From contig JAWKUK010000022.1 of assembly GCA_041398605.1 (NCBI GenBank), positions 61,142 to 125,141 on the forward strand: a stretch of DNA of 64,000 nucleotides. Reading direction: 5' to 3'. Of this stretch, positions 7,782 through 15,882 are shown piece by piece; positions within the stretch are counted from its first letter, which is position 1, and every line of letters starts with the position of its first letter. This DNA is from JAWKUK01 sp041398605 (GTDB lineage: Bacteria; Planctomycetota; UBA1135; GCA-002686595). Under the pieces are notes generated by a model. It searched no databases. It saw nothing but the letters and a program-made list of their open reading frames with translations, and had not been told where the DNA came from. The translations under genes were made by a program, and so were the position numbers.

Positions 7782-9682
7782 GCCGCGACCTGGAAGCGCT
7801 GCATCCAGCGCCCGAGCTGTGCGAGCAGCCAGACGCGACCGGCCGCGGTTTGAGAGGAAATGCCACGTCCCGCGCGATGTGCGCGTCGGCCGGCCTCGAT
7901 CGTCCGCCGCAGGGCGCGCGGCTCGAACAGGCTCGCGGCCGCCGTGCCTGGCGCGTAGAGCGAGTCCAAGAGGTCCCAGAACTCGCCGTTGAACCACGCA
8001 TGCAGCGGCAGCCCGAAGCCCTTCTTGGGGTGCGAGTAGACGGCCTCCGGGAGGTAGGGTCGGCCAGCTTCGCGCAATAGGTACTTGCCTTGGCGACCGC
8101 GGACCTTCAGCGCGAGCGGACAGCGCAATGCGAACTCCACCACGCGCCGATCGAGCAGCGGCACGCGCACCTCGAGGCTCGCGGCCATGCTCATTCGGTC
8201 GACCTTGGTCAAGATCGCGGAGGTCATGTAGCTCTGCGCCAAGACCGCCATCGCGAACTCTTCAGGCTCGAGGCCCTCGAGCGAGCTTGGGTCTCCGAAG
8301 AACGCCGGGCGCAGCGCGCGCGCGTCGCGCGCCGCCAACAGCTCGCGCGCTTCGTCTTCGCTCCAGAGGCTCATCATGCGCCGCATCTGCTCCATCGGCG
8401 TGCAGAACGTCAGGTCGAGCCCCTTGCGCGCGCGGCGCGTTCGCGCGACGGCGCGCTCGCCGACGGCGACAGTGGACGCCCCCGCCAGCGCGAGCTGGCC
8501 GATGCGCCGCACGACCGCTGGTGTACGCGCCTGCACGCGCTGCACCTGCGCGGCCCAATGCATGTGGTCGTAGCCGCCGAAGAACTCGTCCCCGCCGTCA
8601 CCCGACAGGATGACAGTCACCTCTTGGCGCGCAAAGCGCGACACCAGGTACGTCGGGATACACGAGAGGTCGCCCAGCGGCTGGCCGACGTGGTCGACGA
8701 CGGTGTCCAGGATCGTCGGGTCGAAGCACGCGTTCTCCACGCGCAGCTCGTGGTGGGTGCTGCCAATGTGCTGCGCGACGGCGCGCGCGACCTCGCTCTC
8801 GTCGAACTCCGGCGAGGCGAAGCCTACATTGAAGCTGTGGATGGGCTCGCTCTTCGCGCGCGCTGCGAGCGCGGCCACCGTCGACGAGTCGATCCCGCCG
8901 CTCAGGAACACGCCGACTGGGACGTCAGCGACCAGCTGCGAGCGGACCGAGGCCTCCAAGAGGTCGCGCAGCTCGGCGAGCGCTGCGCGCTCCTCCAGCG
9001 GCTCGGGCGCCAGCTTGAGCTGCCAATACGGCGTCACTTCGATCTGTCCGTCGCGCCAGCGTAGCGCGTGCCCAGGGGGGAGCTGCTGCACGCCCTCGAA
9101 CAGCGTCCACGGGTCGCCGATGCAGCGATCGACGAGCAGCATCGCCAGCGATTGCGGGTCGAGCCGGCGCGGCACGAGGGGGTGCGCGACCAAGCTCGCG
9201 AGCTCGCTCGAGAAGACCAGCTCGCCCTTTGGCCCGACCCAATAGAAGAGCGGCTTGATGCCGATCGGGTCGCGGGCGATCGTCAAGGTCTCCTCGTCGC
9301 GGTCATACACGGCGAAGGCGAACATTCCGTTGAGCTCGTCGAGGCACGCGAGGCCGCGCGCGGCATAGAGCTCCAGCAGCACCTCTGTGTCGGACGTCGT
9401 CCGGAACGTCGCGCCGCCGGCTTCGAGGCGCCGCCGCGCTACGTCACTGTCATAGAGCTCGCCGTTGTAGACCATGGTCCAGCGCCCATCAGCCGTTGCC
9501 ATCGGCTGGTGACCGCCCGCCAGGTCGAGGATCGAGAGGCGGCGCATCCCGATCGCAGCCCGCCCGAGCGACGCAACGCCGCCCTCGTCCGGGCCGCGAT
9601 GAAACAATGCGTCGTTCATGCGCGCGACGTGCCGCGGGTCCGCCTCGCCGTCGCGCTGGATGATGCCGTTGATGCCACACAT
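7778..9682 (-). CDS. asnB: asparagine synthase (glutamine-hydrolysing), paralogue 1
   Basis: This 634-residue enzyme has an N-terminal class-II glutamine amidotransferase domain with nucleophile Cys2 (MCGINGI) and a C-terminal synthetase domain with the ATP pyrophosphatase loop SGGIDSS near residue 260. Both halves appear intact, so ammonia from glutamine can be channelled to an ATP-activated carboxylate. Free asparagine is the textbook product. Members embedded in polysaccharide loci may instead amidate sugar carboxylates such as uronic acids. It lies between a beta-helix protein and a glycosyltransferase on the same strand, 66 bp after the former and overlapping the latter by 4 bp. A second paralogue is at 38052-40025, which strengthens the case for a specialised role. 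Confidence 0.93.
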   Translation of the reverse strand: MCGINGIIQRDGEADPRHVARMNDALFHRGPDEGGVASLGRAAIGMRRLSILDLAGGHQPMATADGRWTMVYNGELYDSDVARRRLEAGGATFRTTSDTEVLLELYAARGLACLDELNGMFAFAVYDRDEETLTIARDPIGIKPLFYWVGPKGELVFSSELASLVAHPLVPRRLDPQSLAMLLVDRCIGDPWTLFEGVQQLPPGHALRWRDGQIEVTPYWQLKLAPEPLEERAALAELRDLLEASVRSQLVADVPVGVFLSGGIDSSTVAALAARAKSEPIHSFNVGFASPEFDESEVARAVAQHIGSTHHELRVENACFDPTILDTVVDHVGQPLGDLSCIPTYLVSRFARQEVTVILSGDGGDEFFGGYDHMHWAAQVQRVQARTPAVVRRIGQLALAGASTVAVGERAVARTRRARKGLDLTFCTPMEQMRRMMSLWSEDEARELLAARDARALRPAFFGDPSSLEGLEPEEFAMAVLAQSYMTSAILTKVDRMSMAASLEVRVPLLDRRVVEFALRCPLALKVRGRQGKYLLREAGRPYLPEAVYSHPKKGFGLPLHAWFNGEFWDLLDSLYAPGTAAASLFEPRALRRTIEAGRRAHRAGRGISSQTAAGRVWLLAQLGRWMQRFQVAA

Positions 9683-9748
9683 GCTCGAATGTCCTCGCTG
9701 GTGCCTTCGCGCACCCCGTCGATTCAGTTTGCCGCGGGTGAGCCCGAA

Positions 9749-11173
9749 TCAGTCTTCGATCCGGCCGAAAGGGCGCCACACGCCGGGGTCACCGGATTGG
9801 ACGCAGACCCACCCGACGAAGTCACCGGCCCGCGGCGACTCCGAGAGCGCGATGTCCCCTCGGCGGCCAGCGCCGTTGATCGGCGCGCTGCCGGACCTTT
9901 CGAACGTCGGCTCCACGAGGTTCGCTGCGCCGCCGCTGGCGTCTCCGACGATGTCTTGGGCTGCGCCGGCCGCGAACGCAGCGACGTCGCGCAGCTCGTT
10001 CCCGCGCACCGTGACGCGCGACGCCTGGTTGATCAGCTGCACCTGAAAGAAGTTCGAGAGCCCCGACGTGCCGCTGTTCAACACGACGTTGTTGGAGATC
10101 ACCGCGTCGTCGACGGAGGCCGCCACGATCCCTGCGCGCTCGCTCTCGACGACGGAGTTGCCCGTCACGTGCGCGCCCGTATGGTTCTCGATGTAGATGC
10201 CGTAGACGCCGCAGCCGCGCAGCGAGTTCCCAGAGACGAGCGTCTGCGTGCGGCCGTCTCCGCTGCCGTTCGCGAGCCGAATGCCAGAGGAGACATTGCC
10301 GTTCGTCGGATTGGTCACATCAGTGACGCGGTTGCCCGTGATGATCGTTCCGACCGGCGCGGCGCCGCCGCTGAGAGCGTTGACAAGGATGCCCACTCCG
10401 GTGCCCTGCTGAACGATGTTGTTCGCGCACACGACGTCGCGGTTGCTGGATAGCTGGATCCCGGTCCCGACGACCGAGTTGTTCTGCATCCTGTGACCGC
10501 CGAACTCGGAGACTTCGTTGTCCGTGACACGGACCCTGGTCGACGCGTTGACGTACAGCGCGCTCTTTGAAGCGCGCGTGACGCGGCACCCGCTGATCCG
10601 GACGCCCTCGGCCTGGGAGACCGCGATGCCATCGGCGTCGCAGCCCTCGATGCGGACGCTCTGCAGGTCGATGTCCGCGCCCCCGAGCACTTGCAGGAGG
10701 CCGTGGCCGAGCGCTTGGCCTGCTTCGGCGAGCCCGCGGAGCGTCACGTCGCGCATCGTGAAGCCGCTGACGTGGTACACGCGCAGCAGCTGCACGCCGC
10801 CGTTGACCTCGACCAACTGCGACGACGGTGAGCCACGCACGAGCATCGGCTCAGCGACGAGGATGCACCAGTTCTCGCCCTGTGCGCGCGAGACCCGGAC
10901 GCTGAAGTTGGGCAAGACCAGCTCGCCGTTCGCAGCGGCCGCGAACGCCGCGCGGACTTCGGTCGAGTAGTCCACGCTGCCGTCGCGCACGAAGCCCTCG
11001 GGCAGGTAGTCGATCAGGTGCACCGAGCGCGACAGGTCAGCAGAGCCCGACGCCGAGCGCGCGATCGTGATGGGCGCTGGGATCGGCTGCCGGTCGGACT
11101 GCCAGACGACGGCGACGGCAGAGAGCATGACTGCGACTGCCAGCGCGATGAAGAGCGCTTGGATGGGCTTCAT
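9749..11173 (-). CDS. right-handed parallel beta-helix protein, membrane-anchored or secreted
   Basis: The 474-residue protein begins with a hydrophobic signal or anchor (about residues 5-24). The middle (roughly 140-410) is built of imperfect beta-helix turns rich in Asn, Val, Gly and Ser, for example ISGCRVTRASKSALYVNAST and VSGNSLRGCGVYGIYIENHT, as in NosD/PL6-type carbohydrate-active proteins. No catalytic motif was recognised, so lyase, epimerase or purely binding roles are all possible. The stop of the upstream phosphatase gene is one base before this ATG, so the two are coupled. Its place in an exopolysaccharide operon suggests action on the polymer in the periplasm. Confidence 0.82.
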   Translation of the reverse strand: MKPIQALFIALAVAVMLSAVAVVWQSDRQPIPAPITIARSASGSADLSRSVHLIDYLPEGFVRDGSVDYSTEVRAAFAAAANGELVLPNFSVRVSRAQGENWCILVAEPMLVRGSPSSQLVEVNGGVQLLRVYHVSGFTMRDVTLRGLAEAGQALGHGLLQVLGGADIDLQSVRIEGCDADGIAVSQAEGVRISGCRVTRASKSALYVNASTRVRVTDNEVSEFGGHRMQNNSVVGTGIQLSSNRDVVCANNIVQQGTGVGILVNALSGGAAPVGTIITGNRVTDVTNPTNGNVSSGIRLANGSGDGRTQTLVSGNSLRGCGVYGIYIENHTGAHVTGNSVVESERAGIVAASVDDAVISNNVVLNSGTSGLSNFFQVQLINQASRVTVRGNELRDVAAFAAGAAQDIVGDASGGAANLVEPTFERSGSAPINGAGRRGDIALSESPRAGDFVGWVCVQSGDPGVWRPFGRIED

Positions 11174-11174
11174 G

Positions 11175-11924
11175 TCAGGGACGCGCCGCGTACGAGGGGC
11201 GCAGGGCGGGGACCTGGATGAGGTCGTCGAGCTCGGGGGAATAGGCAGACAGGGCGCCGCCGTAGACGCAGCCCGTGTCGAGCCCGAGCGCGACGAGCTG
11301 GCCGCCGCGGGAGTGGAGGCGCGGGGCGGCGCTGTGCGTGTGACCGAAGAGGACGAGCTCGGGGCCTTCCCAGCGCTCGTACCACCACGGCCGCCCGCGG
11401 CCTTCGAGGCGGCGGATCCCGCACAGCATGTCCGCAGAGCAATCCTCAGGGCGACGGCCGGGGTCGAAGCCCGCGTGCACTACCAGCCACTCGCGGCCAT
11501 CGTTGGTCAGCCCCGCGCCGCGGATGGCACTGCGCCTGAGCAGGTAGCCCGAGTGCTCGCGCTGCAGGAACCGCACGACCTCCTCGCGCCGCTCGGCCGG
11601 CACGGCGCACGGTGTCCGTCCGTCGCCCGCCAGGTCCTCAGCGTCGAGCTCCGGCAGCTCGATGTCGAGCGGCCCCCGGTCTGCGCCATCCCAGCGCTGC
11701 GGCGCGATGCCGATGCGCTTGAGGATCGCCCGCTCGTGGTTCCCGAGGATGAACGACGCCCGTGATTCCCGCAGCAGGTCCAGCACTCCGGCGGGATCTG
11801 GGCCGCGATGGAACAGGTCGCCGCACGAGACGATTTGGTCGTGCGCCGTAGGCGCGATGCGGCGCAGGAGCTCGGCGAGCTCCTCGCTGCACCCGTGAAT
11901 GTCGCCGATGATCCAGGTGGCCAT
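11175..11924 (-). CDS. PPP-family metallophosphatase
   Basis: The 249-residue protein has the full metal-binding signature of PPP-type phosphatases: GDIHG (7-11), GDLFHRG (35-41), GNHE (61-64), a VVHAGFDP motif and LFGHTHS near the C-terminus. Relatives include bacterial Ser/Thr protein phosphatases and ApaH-like diadenosine tetraphosphatases; sequence alone does not separate them. It is the first gene of the minus-strand arm of the polysaccharide block, divergent from the Wza-like gene (229 bp apart). It may counteract kinase signalling or act on a nucleotide, but no substrate is implied by the sequence. Confidence 0.88.
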   Translation of the reverse strand: MATWIIGDIHGCSEELAELLRRIAPTAHDQIVSCGDLFHRGPDPAGVLDLLRESRASFILGNHERAILKRIGIAPQRWDGADRGPLDIELPELDAEDLAGDGRTPCAVPAERREEVVRFLQREHSGYLLRRSAIRGAGLTNDGREWLVVHAGFDPGRRPEDCSADMLCGIRRLEGRGRPWWYERWEGPELVLFGHTHSAAPRLHSRGGQLVALGLDTGCVYGGALSAYSPELDDLIQVPALRPSYAARP

Positions 11925-12153
11925 GTGTTGCCTGCGCGTGGTCCTTCCAGGAGTGCATCGACGGGATCCGGCCAATCCCTGAGGGCGGCGGAAAGAAACG
12001 CAGGCTCGCGCTCGGAAAGTTGTTCGGCGGCTAAGGGTCTGTCCATCTCGCACCGATACACGCAGGACCCCACAGGTCCCCGGACGCCCGAGGACCGGCC
12101 CCGAGAGGACCCGCGTTCGCCGTGCAGCCACGGCGCCGCCTCGAGCCGCCTAC
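11925..12153. promoter_or_regulatory. divergent promoter region between the two polysaccharide arms
   Basis: This 229 bp region must drive both the phosphatase operon (minus) and the Wza-Wzc-WecC-WecB operon (plus). No convincing -35/-10 pair or long inverted repeat was found. The assignment rests on gene orientation only. Confidence 0.4.
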
Positions 12154-12936
12154 ATGCCCCACCTGCGACCCTGCATCCAAGCCGCGCGCCCCTGGCCTCG
12201 CGTGCAACGGCGACCTTCGTGCGCGCGTCTCGTGCTCTCCGCGCTGGTCCTCGCCGCGGCCTCGGGCTGTCGCAGCGCAAAGCTCCCCGAGCGCATCGAC
12301 GCGCCGGCGCTCTCTGTCGGCCTGCCCGCTGAAGAGCTCCTCAGGCTCGGCGCCAATGACATCGTCCGCGCGCGGGTCCACGGCCACCCCGAGCTCTCCA
12401 CGCCCGAGAGCAACCTCTTGACCGGGACCCGGATCGACCCGGACGGCCAGCTCTCGCTGCCGCTCGTGGGGACTGTGGCGGTGGGCGGGCTCACGCTCCC
12501 GGAGGCGCGCAGCGCCATCCGCGCCGCCTACACCGGCTTCATGAAGGACCCGCAGGTCGAGGTCTCGGTCGTCGAGTACGCCGCGCGACGGTTCTACGTC
12601 TACGGAGAAGTGGAATCGCCGGGCGCCTTGCCGCTCGACCGCCCGCTCAACGTCTACCAAGCGCTCGCGTTTGGGGGCGGCTTCTCTCCGCACGCGAACC
12701 GCAAGCAGATCGTGCTGCTCCGCGAGACGCCGCAGGGCGTCGACGTGCACGTCATCGACGGCGAGCGCCCTGACGCCTCCGGACTCATCGCGATCCAGCC
12801 GAACGACTTCTTGTTCGTGCGCAGGACCGGCGTCGGGAAGTTCAGCGAAGAGGTCTTGCCCGTCTTGAGCGGCATCTCCTCGACGCTCAGCTCCATCACC
12901 ACATTGATCCTCATCGAAGACCGGCTCAATGACTAA
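12154..12936 (+). CDS. polysaccharide export lipoprotein, Wza-like (SLBB)
   Basis: The 260-residue product carries a lipoprotein signal with lipobox AAASGC (Cys39), followed by a polysaccharide-export domain (about 50-140, with the GTRIDPDGQLSLPLVGTVAV core) and one SLBB beta-grasp domain (about 145-225, with FYVYGEVESPGALPLDRPLN). It should form or contribute to the outer-membrane exit channel for the polymer. It is shorter than Escherichia coli Wza (about 380 residues) and shows only one SLBB copy and no clear C-terminal barrel helix. The N-terminal 20 residues before the hydrophobic core are long, so a later start is possible. It overlaps the Wzc-like gene by 8 bp. Confidence 0.88.
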   Translation: MPHLRPCIQAARPWPRVQRRPSCARLVLSALVLAAASGCRSAKLPERIDAPALSVGLPAEELLRLGANDIVRARVHGHPELSTPESNLLTGTRIDPDGQLSLPLVGTVAVGGLTLPEARSAIRAAYTGFMKDPQVEVSVVEYAARRFYVYGEVESPGALPLDRPLNVYQALAFGGGFSPHANRKQIVLLRETPQGVDVHVIDGERPDASGLIAIQPNDFLFVRRTGVGKFSEEVLPVLSGISSTLSSITTLILIEDRLND

Positions 12937-15802
12937 TCGCAAGCTCCAGAGCTCCTCGGAGCGCGCCGAGAACAGCAGCGGCGAGGGCATCGTCGTCGCC
13001 GACGTGCTCGAGTTCCTGCGGCGGCGTTGGCTCTTCCACGCGATCGGAGCGGCGATCGGCCTCGCTGTCGCGCTTACGTGGTATGCGGCGCAGGCCCCGA
13101 GCTATCGCGCCGAAGCGACCCTGCGGCTCGAGCAGCAAAGCTCGAGCGGCAGCCTCCTGAGCGACCTCGCAGCCTTGACCCAGGCGCCCATGGCGGTGTC
13201 GGAGATGGAGATCCTGCGATCACGGACGATCGCGGAGGCCGTCGTGTCGAGCCCTCCAGACGGGATCGCCGCGCTCGCGCAAGCGGGCGACGAGCGCGAC
13301 GGCGACCACCTGCACCTCGGGCTCACAACGCTCGTCGACGACGAGGGCCTGCGGCCGAGCGCGCGCCTCGCGCGGCTGGTCGGGCTCGGGCCACCCAAAC
13401 CGCAAGCGGACTCGCCGCGCCTCTTCGCCGACCTCGTGGTGCCGGCGTCGATGACCGAGCCGCCCGACCTGTTGGTCGACTTCGTGACCTCCCAGCGCGT
13501 GCGCATCTCGGAGCTTGGCTCGTTCGGCGCGCGCGGCAGCGTCGAGCATGACTGCACGCCGGGGCAATCGATCGAGTACGCCGGGATGCAGCTCGCGCTC
13601 GCTCCCGCGGGCGACTTGACTGGCCGCAGCTTTCGCCTCCATTACGACACGCCTGTCGACGCGGTCACGCGCGTGATGCGCGCCACACGGGTCGCGGAGA
13701 CCGACCGCAACTCGGGCGTGATTCGCATCGTGTACCACGACTCGGACCCCGTGCGGGGCGCCGCGACCGTGAACGCCATGTGTCGCAACTACCTGGCGCG
13801 GAACCAGGAGTCCTCCAAGCGTCGGGCGTCGCAGACCGTCGACTTCATCGAGGGCCAGCTCGAAGAGCAGATCGCGTTCCTCACCGCAGCCGAGGGTGAG
13901 GTCGTGCAGCACAAACAACAGAGCCCGCAGTTCATCGACGTCGGTGAGACCGCGAAGGCCCTCATCCAGAAGCTCTCCGAGCTCGACGTGCGTCGCCTCG
14001 ACAGCCGCATCCAACGCGCGAGCCTCGAGGAAGCGATCGCGCTCGTCGACCAGGGCGACCTCGCGGCGCTATCGCGCTTCGGGCCCGAGGTCGCGGACCC
14101 TGTCACGGCGAGCTTCATCGAGTCGATCGCGCGCCTCTCGGCCGAGACCGAGCTGCTCGATCGGACGGACTCTGGCGCGTTCAAGGCGCTCTTGCAGCAG
14201 CAGCTCGTCGAGCTCCGCACGCAGCGTGACGCGCAGCAGCTCAAGCTGGATGCGCTGCGCGCGATCCACGATCAGCTCGCTGCTGGCGACGCGACGGTCA
14301 TGGGTGGGCTCGTCATGACCTCGGAGGCCGGCACTGCGGACCCGCTGATGACGTCGCTGGTCGAGCGCTGGACCGCCCTCGATAGCCGCGTCAGAGAGCT
14401 CGAAGGCGAGTTCACCGATGCGCTGCCTGAGCTCGGGACCGTGCGCCTGGAGCGCGCGGCGACCGAGGGCCGCATCGTCGACTTGCTGGCCGGCCGCATC
14501 GCTGGCCTCGAGGGCACGCTAGGCGAGTTTGACGCGCTCGCGCGCACGCGCAACGGCGACATCGACGCGCTGCCGCAGACTGAGCGCGCACGCATCGAGC
14601 TCGCGATCGACAGCCTTCGGCGCCGCACGCTGACCCAGCTTCGCAGCCGCCTCGACGGTATCGACGCGTTGACCGCGTCGGTCGATCGGGAGGTCCAGGC
14701 GCTCGAAGCCGAGCTCTCCGCGCTGCCTGAGAGCGAGCGCTCGCTGGCCGCGCCCATGCGGGCCGTCGCGACGCACGGAGAGATCGTGAAGCTCCTGCTG
14801 CTCCGCAAGCAAGAGGCCGAGATCACGCGCGCTGCCACGATCGCTACGGCGGAGTTCATTGACTCCGCAGCGGCGCCGCAGCGCCCGATCGCGCCTTCGT
14901 TGCCGGTCCACGCGCTGATGGGCCTCGTGCTCGGGCTCGCGGTCGCCGCTGCCACAGCGCTGTTGCGTGAAGGACGCGGGTCAGAGATCCATACGGCGGC
15001 CGAGCTCGAGGTCGCGACAGGGCTGTCGGTCGTCGGCTCGATCCCGGACTTCCGACGCGGACGCACACGCGTCAAGAACGCGCCCGACCACTTCGTCGCG
15101 TTGCGCGATGACCCGGAGGGGCCGATCGCGGAGGCCTATCGCGCGCTGCGCTCGAACCTGAAGTTCATCATCGGCGGCTCGAACGGCCGCAAGACGCTGG
15201 CGATCACATCGTGCGTGCCAGGTGAAGGCAAGTCCGTCACGAACGTCGATGTGGCGCTGTCGTTCGCGATGTCGGGCAAGCGCGTGCTCTTGGTCGACGC
15301 CGACATGCGCCGGCCTTCCGTGAGCCGCTACTTGCAGATCGGACCTGCGCGCGGGCTCTCCGACGTGCTGCGCGAGACACACGCTTGGCAGGACTGCCTC
15401 GTGCCGTCGTGCCACGAGAACCTGACGGTCCTGCCCTCGGGCGGGGTCCCCGAAGCCCCGGGCGACCTCTTGGCCGGCGCGCGCTCGCGAGAGCTCATCG
15501 CCGAGCTGCGCGAGGCCTATGACCTGGTCGTGTTCGACGTGCCCCCGGTCCTCGCGGTCGCGGACATCGAGTGCCTTGCGCCGCACGTCGAGGCCGTCTT
15601 GCTCTTGTGCCGCAGCTCGAAGCTCACGGACTCCGCCGTGCGCCACGCCGCGACGCGCTTGCGTCAGGTCGGCGCCAACGTGGTCGGCGCGGTGCTGAAC
15701 GCGGTGGTCGCGCGCGGTGTCACGAGCGGCGACTACGGCTATGGCTATGGCTACGGCTACGGCACTGACGGCGTCTCCAAGCGCAAGAAGAGGGCTGCCT
15801 GA
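12929..15802 (+). CDS. Wzc-like chain-length regulator and bacterial tyrosine kinase
   Basis: The 957-residue protein joins a Wzz-type domain with two membrane spans (about 35-52 and 650-675) and a long periplasmic coiled coil to a cytoplasmic BY-kinase. The kinase shows Walker A PGEGKS (about 765), Walker A' VLLVDADMRRP (about 787) and Walker B VVFDVPP (about 867). The C-terminus is a Tyr-Gly run (YGYGYGYGYG) followed by a basic KRKKRAA tail; in this family the tyrosine cluster is autophosphorylated and controls polymer length. The tyrosine run is encoded by five 6-bp repeats. It follows the Wza-like gene with an 8 bp overlap, the usual export-pair arrangement. Confidence 0.92.
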   Translation: MTNRKLQSSSERAENSSGEGIVVADVLEFLRRRWLFHAIGAAIGLAVALTWYAAQAPSYRAEATLRLEQQSSSGSLLSDLAALTQAPMAVSEMEILRSRTIAEAVVSSPPDGIAALAQAGDERDGDHLHLGLTTLVDDEGLRPSARLARLVGLGPPKPQADSPRLFADLVVPASMTEPPDLLVDFVTSQRVRISELGSFGARGSVEHDCTPGQSIEYAGMQLALAPAGDLTGRSFRLHYDTPVDAVTRVMRATRVAETDRNSGVIRIVYHDSDPVRGAATVNAMCRNYLARNQESSKRRASQTVDFIEGQLEEQIAFLTAAEGEVVQHKQQSPQFIDVGETAKALIQKLSELDVRRLDSRIQRASLEEAIALVDQGDLAALSRFGPEVADPVTASFIESIARLSAETELLDRTDSGAFKALLQQQLVELRTQRDAQQLKLDALRAIHDQLAAGDATVMGGLVMTSEAGTADPLMTSLVERWTALDSRVRELEGEFTDALPELGTVRLERAATEGRIVDLLAGRIAGLEGTLGEFDALARTRNGDIDALPQTERARIELAIDSLRRRTLTQLRSRLDGIDALTASVDREVQALEAELSALPESERSLAAPMRAVATHGEIVKLLLLRKQEAEITRAATIATAEFIDSAAAPQRPIAPSLPVHALMGLVLGLAVAAATALLREGRGSEIHTAAELEVATGLSVVGSIPDFRRGRTRVKNAPDHFVALRDDPEGPIAEAYRALRSNLKFIIGGSNGRKTLAITSCVPGEGKSVTNVDVALSFAMSGKRVLLVDADMRRPSVSRYLQIGPARGLSDVLRETHAWQDCLVPSCHENLTVLPSGGVPEAPGDLLAGARSRELIAELREAYDLVVFDVPPVLAVADIECLAPHVEAVLLLCRSSKLTDSAVRHAATRLRQVGANVVGAVLNAVVARGVTSGDYGYGYGYGYGTDGVSKRKKRAA
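15734..15763 (+). repeat. hexanucleotide tandem repeat encoding the tyrosine cluster
   Basis: Five copies of TAYGGC (Y is C, T, T, C, C) encode five Tyr-Gly pairs at the C-terminus of the Wzc-like kinase. Gain or loss of a unit keeps the frame and changes the number of phosphorylatable tyrosines. Confidence 0.85.
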
Positions 15803-15856
15803 ACCCGAAGCGCTGCGCGCTGCGCGGCGCTCACCCGCAGAGCGAAGCAGAGAGAG

Positions 15857-15882
15857 AGGAGGCGCGCTCTACGCGCGCAATG
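15857..15882 (+). promoter_or_regulatory. Shine-Dalgarno with hairpin before wecC start
   Basis: AGGAGG (15857-15862) is too far from the ATG at 15880 for normal initiation, but between them lies a hairpin with arms GCGCGC (15862-15867) and GCGCGC (15873-15878) and loop TCTAC. Folding would bring the Shine-Dalgarno close to the start codon. Inference from sequence only. Confidence 0.35.

Noticed and set aside
8090..10453. Long plus-strand frames opposite the asparagine synthase and beta-helix genes
   Set aside because: Mirror frames of well-supported minus-strand genes.
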